NCBI GenBank assembly: GCA_023441625.1
Contig: JAEZOA010000074.1
Location: 1 to 18,237, forward strand
Source: Bacillota bacterium
Lineage (GTDB): Bacteria; Bacillota; Clostridia; Acetivibrionales; DSM-1351
Direction of reading: 5' to 3'
DNA: 18,237 nt
Part shown: in pieces, positions 1-6,338 of the stretch
Layout: each line of letters begins with the position of its first letter
Position numbering within the stretch: the first letter of the stretch is position 1
The notes under the pieces: model-generated
Database searches by the model: none
Seen by the model: the letters and a program-made list of their open reading frames with translations, nothing else
Told to the model about the DNA's origin: nothing
Position numbers and translations under genes: made by a program

Positions 1-169
1 CACTGGCTTTTAACTTGTTTTTTTATACTCAAATTATATTTAATTTTACTACCTTATTTAGAAGATATTTTGAATATTAGAAACTGATGCTCTGGAAATT
101 ATCAATAAACTACATCTGAACTGTAACGTTTTAAGTGTCAATTTTAATGGGGATGGTTCCAAATTTTAA

Positions 170-175
170 TATAAT
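170..175 (+). promoter_or_regulatory. candidate -10 box before the DNA glycosylase
   Basis: A TATAAT hexamer lies about 60 bp upstream of the GTG start at 234. No convincing -35 hexamer sits 16-18 bp upstream. A small hairpin (ATAATCC at 171-177 pairing with GGATTAT at 189-195) overlaps and follows it. The rest of 1-233 is AT-rich and I see no gene there. Confidence 0.3.
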
Positions 176-233
176 CCTTAAAGTAAGGGGATTATATAGG
201 TGAATAGAGAGGAAGAAGAGGCTAATTAAATAA

Positions 234-851
234 GTGAACTCACAAAACAGGTTAAATAGGGAATTCTACAATAGAGATTCGTTAATAGTCGCAAAAGAAC
301 TTTTGGGAAGGGTGCTTGTGCATGAGATAGACGGGCAAAGGATTTCTGCAAAAATCGTTGAAACAGAGGCCTATATGGGTATCAACGATAAAGCTGCCCA
401 TTCATATGGTGGAAGAAGAACGCAAAGGGTGGAAGTTATGTATGGAGGCCCTGGGTTTTCATATGTATTTTTTATTTACGGAATGCACTACTGCTTTAAT
501 ATAGTTACCAGAGAAGAAGGGAATCCCCAAGCTGTTTTAATAAGAGCGGTTGAGCCAGTAAAAGGACTTGATATAATAGCGCGAAATAGGTTTGGGAAAA
601 CCTATTCACAATTAAGCAAAAGTCAAATTAAGAATTTAACTAACGGGCCAGGAAAATTATGTAGGGCATTATCAATTGATAAAGAACTTAATGGAGAGGA
701 CCTATGCGGTGATAAGCTGTATGTTGAAGCAGGAGAAACGGAAGAGATTATAGTGTCTGCTAAACGCGTAGGAATTGATTATGCTGAAGAGGCTAAAGAT
801 TATCTTTGGAGATTTTATATAGAAGATAACATATATGTGTCGGTAAAATAG
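234..851 (+). CDS. DNA-3-methyladenine glycosylase (AAG/MPG family)
   Basis: This 205-residue protein is a monofunctional base-excision repair glycosylase that removes alkylated purines such as 3-methyladenine, and in the family also hypoxanthine, leaving an abasic site. The family signature VETEAYMG is at residues 42-49; Glu45 and Tyr47 match the catalytic Glu125 and intercalating-loop region Tyr127 of human AAG, and the following AAHS carries His56. The LTNGPGKLCRAL and YLWRFYI blocks near the C-terminus are also typical. Length matches the Bacillus subtilis protein (about 196 residues). The GTG start at 234 is preceded by a purine-rich ribosome binding site (about 207-221). It appears to be a single-gene unit; the next gene starts about 130 bp downstream. 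Family assignment is firm; exact substrate range is inferred. Confidence 0.95.
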   Translation: MNSQNRLNREFYNRDSLIVAKELLGRVLVHEIDGQRISAKIVETEAYMGINDKAAHSYGGRRTQRVEVMYGGPGFSYVFFIYGMHYCFNIVTREEGNPQAVLIRAVEPVKGLDIIARNRFGKTYSQLSKSQIKNLTNGPGKLCRALSIDKELNGEDLCGDKLYVEAGETEEIIVSAKRVGIDYAEEAKDYLWRFYIEDNIYVSVK

Positions 852-930
852 GTTTCTTGGTTTGCTATCAAAGTAAATGTGAGTTGACAGAATAGATGTA
901 TAAGAAGGATTTCTACGAAGAGTAGGTTGT

Positions 931-952
931 TTATCATGATATCTGATGATAA
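931..952. promoter_or_regulatory. imperfect palindrome, possible operator of the XRE gene
   Basis: The inverted repeat TTATCATGAT-AT-CTGATGATAA matches at 8 of 10 arm positions and ends 26 bp before the ATG of the XRE-type regulator. Its position suits an autoregulatory operator. A TTGACA hexamer lies upstream at 884-889 but has no good -10 partner. This is inference from position only. Confidence 0.35.
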
Positions 953-978
953 CATTTCTTTGTAAGGAGGTTATCAAG

Positions 979-1563
979 ATGAATCAATATGTAACAGGTA
1001 CTGTAATTAAGCGGCTTAGAGAAAGGCAAAAGATGACACAGTCTGATTTGGCACAAATTCTCGGTGTAAGTGACAAGGCCGTTTCCAAATGGGAAACAGG
1101 AAGGGGATATCCGGATATTACTTTGCTTGAGCCGATTGCAAAGGCATTGAGGATTTCCACCATTGAATTGCTTTCAGGCAATGATATCACCAACCGTAAT
1201 ATATCCAGCAATATTCTTAAATCCCAGCTATATGTCTGCCCTGTGTGTGGTAATATTATCCATAGTACAGGTGAGGCTCTTGTCAGTTGCTGTGGCGTTA
1301 CACTGCTACCGCTAGAGGCAGAAGAAGCGGATGATGATCACAAAATATCTATTGAGAAAGAAGAAGATGAGTGCTTTGTAAGCGTTGCTCATAGCATGAC
1401 GAAAACCCATTATATTTCCTTTTTAGCATATGTATCAGGAGATAAATTCAATATGGTAAAACTATATCCTGAAGGTAACGCGGAAACATACTTTAAAATT
1501 CGAGGTCATGGTTTGCTGTACTGCTATTGCAACAAGCACGGCCTGATGAAGCAACGAGTATAG
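979..1563 (+). CDS. XRE-family regulator fused to a desulfoferrodoxin-like domain
   Basis: Residues 7-66 form a Cro/C1-type helix-turn-helix (RLRERQKMTQSDLAQILGVS followed by AVSKWETGRGYPD). From residue 85 the chain looks like desulfoferrodoxin/superoxide reductase. C87, C90, C104 and C105 match the rubredoxin-like FeCys4 centre I. H121, H138 (in AHSM), H144 (in THYI), C184 and H187 (in CNKHG) match the four His plus one Cys of catalytic centre II. The protein is 194 residues from the ATG at 979, chosen because AAGGAGG lies at 964-970; an upstream in-frame ATG at 946 has no such site and would run through it. I infer a redox- or superoxide-responsive DNA-binding protein, or a fusion carrying superoxide reductase activity. 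Domain calls are strong; function is inference. Confidence 0.88.
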   Translation: MNQYVTGTVIKRLRERQKMTQSDLAQILGVSDKAVSKWETGRGYPDITLLEPIAKALRISTIELLSGNDITNRNISSNILKSQLYVCPVCGNIIHSTGEALVSCCGVTLLPLEAEEADDDHKISIEKEEDECFVSVAHSMTKTHYISFLAYVSGDKFNMVKLYPEGNAETYFKIRGHGLLYCYCNKHGLMKQRV

Positions 1564-2253
1564 TGGATATGTTCTCATGAATAGAAAAAAGTAGTCGATA
1601 TATTTTCAAGACAAGCATTTACTAATGTTATCTATGCTATCATTCCGAGCCATGTTGAGTGTGTTGTGTTGATGTCAAGGGTGGAGAAATATGGACTGTT
1701 TAAAAGCTGACAAATAGAGGGCTTTCGAGATTAGGAAGTTTTTTCGGATGTTCGGTGGATACTTTTTAACCTCGAAAATCCTTATGAAAATTAGTCGTTC
1801 TATACACTTAAAGAAATGTTGAAAGATGGTATATTTTAGTATACAATAATTTTAAATTTATCGTTGAGAATGAATAAATACTTGCCCAGACTAAAGTTAA
1901 AAGTGTCTATTTATATGGCGCTACCTCTAAAGTACATGCTGAGAATACAATTAAAACCATCCAGCAATATTGCAATTTGAGATATTATGGATGGACACAA
2001 ACCTGTGAAGAGGATTAATAAATATAGTGCCGCCACTATACGGGGATAAATTATAAAGGAAGATGAATACGGATGTCAAAAAGGTGTTTTGAAAGATATA
2101 GATATAGATAATTTCATAAAAGAATCAGTTTAAAAGTATATAGTTGAAGTGTTGGCAAATGTAGTGAACATTTTGCAATAGAACCCAAAAGGGCATTGTG
2201 TGACAAGCGGTCAGGCCATACCTGTACTATAATATACCCATGGAGGTGTCAAT
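1564..2253. other. 690-bp gene-poor stretch with decayed coding fragments
   Basis: No intact gene is visible. Three short open stretches look protein-like. 1642-1710 reads SHVECVVLMSRVEK, resembling the C-terminal tail of RlmD/RumA-type rRNA uracil methyltransferases. 1878-2018 is an unidentified 46-residue stretch beginning ILAQTKVKSVYLYGATSK. 1981-2049 is a 22-residue stretch reading DIMDGHKPVKRINKYSAATI and ending RG-stop. A weak stem pairs TTTCGAG at 1723-1729 with CTCGAAA at 1771-1777. A TATAAT at 2228-2233 may be the -10 box of the AraC-type gene at 2254. Most of the region is best read as pseudogene debris. Confidence 0.5.
1642..1710 (+). pseudogene. relic resembling the tail of an RlmD/RumA-type methyltransferase
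   Basis: In-frame translation gives IPSHVECVVLMSRVEKYGLF and a few more residues to a stop. The HVExVVLMSR pattern is typical of the very C-terminus of TrmA/RlmD class SAM-dependent RNA (uracil-5-)methyltransferases. Nothing upstream continues into the SAM-binding domain, so this is at most a remnant. The match is short and could be chance. Confidence 0.3.
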
Positions 2254-3612
2254 ATGCATGCATGGGAAGCAATACAAAATTCATTGAACTATATTGAAGA
2301 CCATTTGTCAGAGAATATAAAGATGGACGCTCTCGCAAATGTGGCGTCATTATCACCATATTATTTTCAGCGCCTGTTTGGGCGTTTGGTGAAGAAACCT
2401 GTAAATGAATATGTTAAACTACGTAGGCTGGCAAAAGCTTCAGAAGGTCTTAAAATAAAAGAAAAGCGAATTATTGATGTGGCACTTGAATATGGGTTTT
2501 CAGACCATGCCAACTTTACTCGTGCATTTAAAGATGCTTACGGCATTACACCGGACGAATATCGTACTTGTCCTGTTATACTCAATCATTTTATAAAACC
2601 CGATCTACTATTGAACTATGTCATGGTTGTTGAAGATGAACCGTTAATCACTGATGGTATTGTGGTTGAAGTGACCCGTAGAAAACTTGATGAACCTCGC
2701 AGGTTTATTGGAATTGAAGGCCAAGTGCCGGAGACTGAATTAACTGGAGGCAAAGCTACCGGCATCGCTACTACCGGGATAATATGGGATGAATTCCATC
2801 GTCAAAAACCAAATATTATCCATTTACTGTTAAATGGCAATGAATTTGGTATTCTTTATATGGGAGACGCCAGAGAGGGCTGCTGCACCTACATGGCTGG
2901 ATCCGAGATCCCCGGAGATGTACAGGCAGAGGGATATGCTTCTTATACACTTCCAAGCGGTGAATATGCCGTTTGTTGCTTTGAGGCGGAAAACTTTTCG
3001 GAACTCATTGGTTCCGCAATTTTCAAAGCATCCTCATTTATGAACGGCTGGATTAAAAAGCACAACTTGACCTGCGGAAATTTCGCTGCTGAGATGTATT
3101 ATGATACGGCTCCAGATGCAAGCTATATGGAGCTATGGCTGCCATTAATTTCATCGCAAGGGATACTTAGAATAAAGGAAACATGGGATAGGACCAATGG
3201 AACACAGAAGCCGTCTATGGCAGCTATCAGAGCCTATGTGAATAACCCTTTGTTTGAAAGTCTATGCACGCATGTGGAGACAGAATATCAGAGCAAGCCT
3301 GTGCTGGAATATAGCAGATGCTCTATGCAGTATGGATGGAACGTGAAATATAAAAAAGCAGGACGTACCTTATGTACTTTATATCCAATGGAGGGGTACT
3401 ATATTGCCCTCATTGTCATTGCTGATCGTGAACGGACAGAAATTGAAATAGCGCTTCCTTTTTTTACAGAGTATTTACAGCAGTTATATCACGAAACAAA
3501 AAACGGTATGGGTCAGAAATGGCTCATGATTAATATAACGGAAGGTGCAGTATTGGAGGATGTTAAGCAATGTATCGCAATACGAAGAGGTAAAAAAATA
3601 ATACGGAGGTAA
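2254..3612 (+). CDS. AraC-family regulator with GyrI-like and DUF3788 domains
   Basis: Three domains are joined in 452 residues. Residues 1-105 form an AraC double helix-turn-helix (LANVASLSPYYFQRLFGRLV, then IDVALEYGFSDHANFTRAFK). Residues about 125-295 look like the GyrI/BacR effector-binding fold found in Rob- and BmrR-like regulators, which binds hydrophobic cations. Residues about 315-450 resemble DUF3788, with the diagnostic SRCSMQYGWNVKYKKAGRTL and CTLYPMEGY blocks. AraC-GyrI regulators are usually near 290 residues, so DUF3788 is an added C-terminal module. GGAGG at 2242-2246 precedes the ATG. The next gene begins 6 bp after the stop, so the two are very likely co-transcribed. I infer a one-component activator sensing a small molecule; the ligand is unknown. 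Confidence 0.9.
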   Translation: MHAWEAIQNSLNYIEDHLSENIKMDALANVASLSPYYFQRLFGRLVKKPVNEYVKLRRLAKASEGLKIKEKRIIDVALEYGFSDHANFTRAFKDAYGITPDEYRTCPVILNHFIKPDLLLNYVMVVEDEPLITDGIVVEVTRRKLDEPRRFIGIEGQVPETELTGGKATGIATTGIIWDEFHRQKPNIIHLLLNGNEFGILYMGDAREGCCTYMAGSEIPGDVQAEGYASYTLPSGEYAVCCFEAENFSELIGSAIFKASSFMNGWIKKHNLTCGNFAAEMYYDTAPDASYMELWLPLISSQGILRIKETWDRTNGTQKPSMAAIRAYVNNPLFESLCTHVETEYQSKPVLEYSRCSMQYGWNVKYKKAGRTLCTLYPMEGYYIALIVIADRERTEIEIALPFFTEYLQQLYHETKNGMGQKWLMINITEGAVLEDVKQCIAIRRGKKIIRR

Positions 3613-3618
3613 TGAAAA

Positions 3619-4080
3619 ATGGCAATCATATCTAAAATTAATTTAATAGAGCAACCGGAACAACATGTCCTGTCTATCCGCACAACTATTCCTTTCAAAG
3701 ATTATCCGAATACTGCCAAGCAAGCATATGAGAGAATTATGGAGTATGCTCAACAAAATGACCTGTTGCTCTCCAGCGGTCCTTTTGTATGCTACCATAA
3801 TACTGATTTAGAAAACCTTGATGTTGAAATGGGTTTTCCAGTTGCCAAGTCAGTATCGGGAAAGGATGATATCGCAAGTTATACTATTCCTATTCAAAAA
3901 GCGGTGTCGGGCATCTTCTTGGGCGCTTATGAAGATACTGATCCTCTGATGTTTGAAATTATGCAGTGGATAATAGAGCATGGCTATGAACAGCAGGGAA
4001 AGATTTTCAATTATTATTTGAATGATGAAGATCGAAATGCAAGTGAACTGCTTACACAGATTGTTGTGCCGATAAAATAG
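3619..4080 (+). CDS. stand-alone GyrI-like small-molecule-binding protein
   Basis: A 153-residue protein made of only the GyrI-like/AraC effector-binding domain: EQPEQHVLSIRTTIPFKDYP at the N-terminus, a central GPFVCYHN segment, and an acidic C-terminal region with YEDTDPLMFEIMQWIIEHGY. There is no helix-turn-helix, signal peptide or membrane segment, so it should be a cytosolic ligand binder. It lies 6 bp behind an AraC regulator that carries its own GyrI domain, with GGAGGT at 3605-3610 as its ribosome binding site. Such proteins are proposed to bind or sequester the inducer; some members of the wider family hydrolyse cyclopropanoid toxins or protect gyrase. Which applies here cannot be told from sequence. 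Confidence 0.85.
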   Translation: MAIISKINLIEQPEQHVLSIRTTIPFKDYPNTAKQAYERIMEYAQQNDLLLSSGPFVCYHNTDLENLDVEMGFPVAKSVSGKDDIASYTIPIQKAVSGIFLGAYEDTDPLMFEIMQWIIEHGYEQQGKIFNYYLNDEDRNASELLTQIVVPIK

Positions 4081-4230
4081 GTTTAAAATATAGATTACAT
4101 AGAGATTTTTCAGGATAACAAAAGATTTTGAGTGTGATGTAAAGAGAAAATGACTTTTTAGGTGATGATGTAGAAAATGTGTAAAACATAAAGACAAATA
4201 GGAATTTGAATTGAGATGGAGGATTAACAC

Positions 4231-4656
4231 ATGGCATTGATTACACCGAATTTTAACTTCAATGGGCGTTGTGAGGATGCGCTTGATTTATATAAAAAAG
4301 CATTTAATGCTAAGATAGGCTGTTTATTAAGATATTCAGAAGCAAAAAAAGAAGACTTTGATAGAGAATTATCGGATGAAGAAAAAAGATACATTTATCA
4401 TGCAGAACTTAATATTGGAAATCAAAGAATCATGATGTGTGATAATCTGGATGTTCCTTTTGCTACTAGTCTTTCTTTATCATTAACGGTTACATTTGAT
4501 ACAAAAGAAGAAGTGAAACAAGCATATGATGTTTTGAAAGAAGGTAGTACAACAATCTATCCATTGCAAAGTACAACATATAGTTCCTGTATGGTTGTAT
4601 TTGTTGATAAATTCGGTTTTCGATGGGGGTTGATGACTGAGCAATTAGGGCAGTGA
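4231..4656 (+). CDS. VOC-superfamily (PhnB-like glyoxalase fold) protein
   Basis: The 141-residue protein follows the PhnB-like vicinal-oxygen-chelate pattern: NFNFNGRCEDALDLYKKAFN at the start, YHAELNIGNQRIMMCDN in the middle, LSLTVTFDTKEEVKQAYDVL, and a final VDKFGFRWGLM. Family members are small cytosolic dimers, often annotated as glyoxalase- or 3-demethylubiquinone-methyltransferase-like, and some act in antibiotic resistance; many have no known substrate. The expected central TFW block is TTYSSCMV here, so the usual PhnB pocket is altered. It starts 150 bp after the GyrI-like gene with a GGAGG ribosome binding site and overlaps the start of the next gene by 4 bp, implying translational coupling. 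Confidence 0.85.
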   Translation: MALITPNFNFNGRCEDALDLYKKAFNAKIGCLLRYSEAKKEDFDRELSDEEKRYIYHAELNIGNQRIMMCDNLDVPFATSLSLSLTVTFDTKEEVKQAYDVLKEGSTTIYPLQSTTYSSCMVVFVDKFGFRWGLMTEQLGQ

Positions 4657-5141
4657 ATTACAATAGAAAAGAGTCACATAAGGCCGACTGTAGGAATTTA
4701 TTAGAGCCTGTGAAATTCATACTATTCTGTTATCCTGATACTAAAACCCACCATTTGTGGAATGAAATCGGAAGCCGACAAAGCCTAATTGAGCAAATTA
4801 AGCAAATTATTAATACTGATATAATAATTTTTTCTTTGCCAATATACGAAAATTCGGTGCCTGGTTTGATTTTAGAGTTTTTTGAACTGCTTTATCAATA
4901 TAAAGATAAATTATCGGATAAGCCGCGAAAAATGCTGGTTATCAGCAATAGTGGGTTTTCTGAACCGGAGGCGAACCGATGTGCTATTGATTGTTGTCGT
5001 TTATTTGCTAGAGAAATGGGATTTAGTTGGATGGGTGGTTTTGGTGTTCCTCCAGGAACACTTATTAATGGCAGAAAGCTCGAAGAGGAAGGCGGTACCT
5101 ATAAAAAACTAATTAATCTGTTAAGTATCATGACTTACTGA
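4653..5141 (+). CDS. flavodoxin-like NAD(P)H-dependent oxidoreductase, probably truncated
   Basis: The middle of this 162-residue protein matches flavodoxin-fold FMN reductases: DIIIFSLPIYENSVPGLILE (about 75-94), then RKMLVISNSGFSEPEANRCA, then MGFSWMGGFGVPPGTLING. The N-terminus lacks the GSPRxxGNS phosphate-binding loop with which this family normally begins; instead there is an unrelated Cys/Lys-rich leader. The C-terminus also ends earlier than usual, only 2 nt before the sequence that becomes a GH2 relic at 5144. The GTG start overlaps the stop of the VOC gene (GTGA, 4653-4656). I infer a gene trimmed at both ends by rearrangement and probably unable to bind FMN normally. It could be an unusual short family member. 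Confidence 0.65.
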   Translation: MNYNRKESHKADCRNLLEPVKFILFCYPDTKTHHLWNEIGSRQSLIEQIKQIINTDIIIFSLPIYENSVPGLILEFFELLYQYKDKLSDKPRKMLVISNSGFSEPEANRCAIDCCRLFAREMGFSWMGGFGVPPGTLINGRKLEEEGGTYKKLINLLSIMTY

Positions 5142-5143
5142 AC

Positions 5144-5302
5144 AGATATCGGAGTATGACTTTGGCAATAAGAAACACACCATATATTTCAGGCTACTGC
5201 TATACTCAGCTCACAGATGTAATGCAGGAAGTCAATGGACTTATGACTATGGACAGGAGAATTAAGATCGACCCGGAGGAGATAAAAAAAGTAAATGATT
5301 GA
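5144..5302 (+). pseudogene. C-terminal relic of a GH2 beta-galactosidase/beta-glucuronidase
   Basis: Reading the frame of 5156 gives RYRSMTLAIRNTPYISGYCY, then TQLTDVMQEVNGLMTMDRRI, then KIDPEEIKKVND and stop. This is the conserved final part of the GH2 TIM barrel (G-F/Y-C-Y-T-Q-L-T-D-V-x-Q-E-V-N-G-L). The catalytic residues and the rest of the roughly 600-1000-residue enzyme are absent. It begins within a few bases of the end of the truncated flavodoxin-like gene, which marks a deletion junction. It is followed by its own hairpin terminator and sits next to an alpha-galactosidase locus. Confidence 0.8.
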
Positions 5303-5312
5303 AGTTCGTCAT

Positions 5313-5368
5313 AGAATAATTTACCCTAGAGAATTTTGCCTTAGACTTCTCTAGGGTAAAATTATTCT
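5313..5368. terminator. strong bidirectional hairpin terminator
   Basis: Arms 5313-5333 (AGAATAATTTACCCTAGAGA and one more base) and 5347-5368 (its reverse complement with one extra base) form a stem of about 21 bp around a 13-nt loop. The upper part is GC-rich (CCCTAGAGAA/TTCTCTAGGG) and AT runs flank it on both sides. It lies between the convergent GH2 relic (+) and the AraC gene (-), so it likely terminates both. Confidence 0.8.
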
Positions 5369-5385
5369 AAGGGAAAATAAATAAG

Positions 5386-6204
5386 CTAAGTTTTTGTAGT
5401 GATAAATTTTTTTTTGTAATTGGCTGGAGATAGTCCATATCTGGACTTAAACATTTTTGAAAAATTGTAAATATCTTGGTAGCCTGTGCTACGGGCCGCC
5501 TCACCTACTCCATAATTTCTGTGCCTCAAGAGACTTGCCGCCTTTTCAAGCCTGTAGTCTACAAGATATTTTTGTGGAGTTTGTCCTATCTGTTCTGCAA
5601 AAATTCTACAAAAATATCTACGATCTATCCCAAGCATATCGGAAATACTCTGAATATTAATATTCCTTGCATAGTTTGATTTTATATAGTCCTCTGCTTT
5701 TTGAATGTAAATATGCTTCATGCTGTTTGATGTAGGGGTAGAATTAACCTTATCCATAAGTAGCCCAAACATTTCGTGAATCTTGCTGCACAAATATATT
5801 TCAATGGTATTATGCTTAATGCAAATATTTTTCAAACTTAAAAATATATCTCTGAGAAATGGTACAGTCAATACTGCATTGCCATTTGATAATTTTGTTG
5901 TATTGAGCATTGATTCAACAATATTACCATCAAAGCCCATCCAAATATACTCCCAAGGATAAATTTCATCCGCCTTGTAAAATGTCATTTCGTAGGGCCT
6001 TATTAAAAATATTTGATCTTTTGATAGTTCGTAGGTGATGTTATTTCGGGTGAAGGTGCCCCTGCCAGATTCAATAAAATGAAAAAGGTAATATTCTCGT
6101 GAGGCAGGACCAAAAAAATGACCAGGATCACAGTTTTCCCAGCCAAATACCAAGGGGTTGATATCGGAGAAATGCTTGTTTATCAAAGGTATATCATAAA
6201 TCAT
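5386..6204 (-). CDS. AraC-family regulator of the alpha-galactosidase gene
   Basis: The 272-residue protein has a cupin-type sugar-sensing N-terminal half (residues 1-150, with GRGTFTRNNITYELSKDQIF and the PWEYIWMGFDG segment) and an AraC double helix-turn-helix (about 165-270: IQSISDMLGIDRRYFCRIFA and ARSTGYQDIYNFSKMFKSRY). This is the MelR/RafR-type layout of sugar-responsive activators. The ATG at 6202-6204 is preceded on its own strand by AAAGGAG. It is divergent from a GH4 alpha-galactosidase with a 134-bp shared control region containing two identical repeats; its predicted promoter (-10 at 6236-6241, -35 at 6260-6265) overlaps both, suggesting autoregulation. Inducer is probably an alpha-galactoside such as melibiose (inferred from the neighbour). 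Confidence 0.9.
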   Translation of the reverse strand: MIYDIPLINKHFSDINPLVFGWENCDPGHFFGPASREYYLFHFIESGRGTFTRNNITYELSKDQIFLIRPYEMTFYKADEIYPWEYIWMGFDGNIVESMLNTTKLSNGNAVLTVPFLRDIFLSLKNICIKHNTIEIYLCSKIHEMFGLLMDKVNSTPTSNSMKHIYIQKAEDYIKSNYARNINIQSISDMLGIDRRYFCRIFAEQIGQTPQKYLVDYRLEKAASLLRHRNYGVGEAARSTGYQDIYNFSKMFKSRYGLSPANYKKKFITTKT

Positions 6205-6229
6205 TCTTTACTCCTTTAATATCAGATAT

Positions 6230-6261
6230 GGTTACATTATAACAAATCAAGGTTACATTAT
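6230..6261. promoter_or_regulatory. in-phase direct repeats, likely AraC-type operator; divergent promoters
   Basis: GGTTACATTAT occurs exactly twice, at 6230-6240 and 6251-6261, spaced 21 bp (two helical turns), the classic arrangement for an AraC-family site. For the GH4 gene, a TATAAT at 6289-6294 with a poor -35 (6266-6271) lies just downstream, as expected for an activator-dependent promoter. For the divergent regulator, TTGCAT (minus, 6260-6265), an 18-bp spacer and TATAAT (minus, 6236-6241) overlap the repeats. Confidence 0.65.
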
Positions 6262-6338
6262 GCAATTTAATAAGATGCTTTAAATGTATATAATTAAAGG
6301 CAAAAGATATATTACAGAAAAAAACGGAGGGTGAACAT

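Noticed and set aside
200..229. Nine-codon GTG leader frame before the DNA glycosylase
   Set aside because: No ribosome binding site and its sequence is simply the purine-rich ribosome binding region of the next gene.
946..978. Upstream ATG extending the XRE-desulfoferrodoxin gene by 11 codons
   Set aside because: The extension reads through the AAGGAGG ribosome binding site at 964-970 and the helix-turn-helix family normally starts at the later Met.
1723..1777. TTTCGAG/CTCGAAA stem as a terminator
   Set aside because: Only 7 bp with a loop of about 40 nt and no T-run after it.
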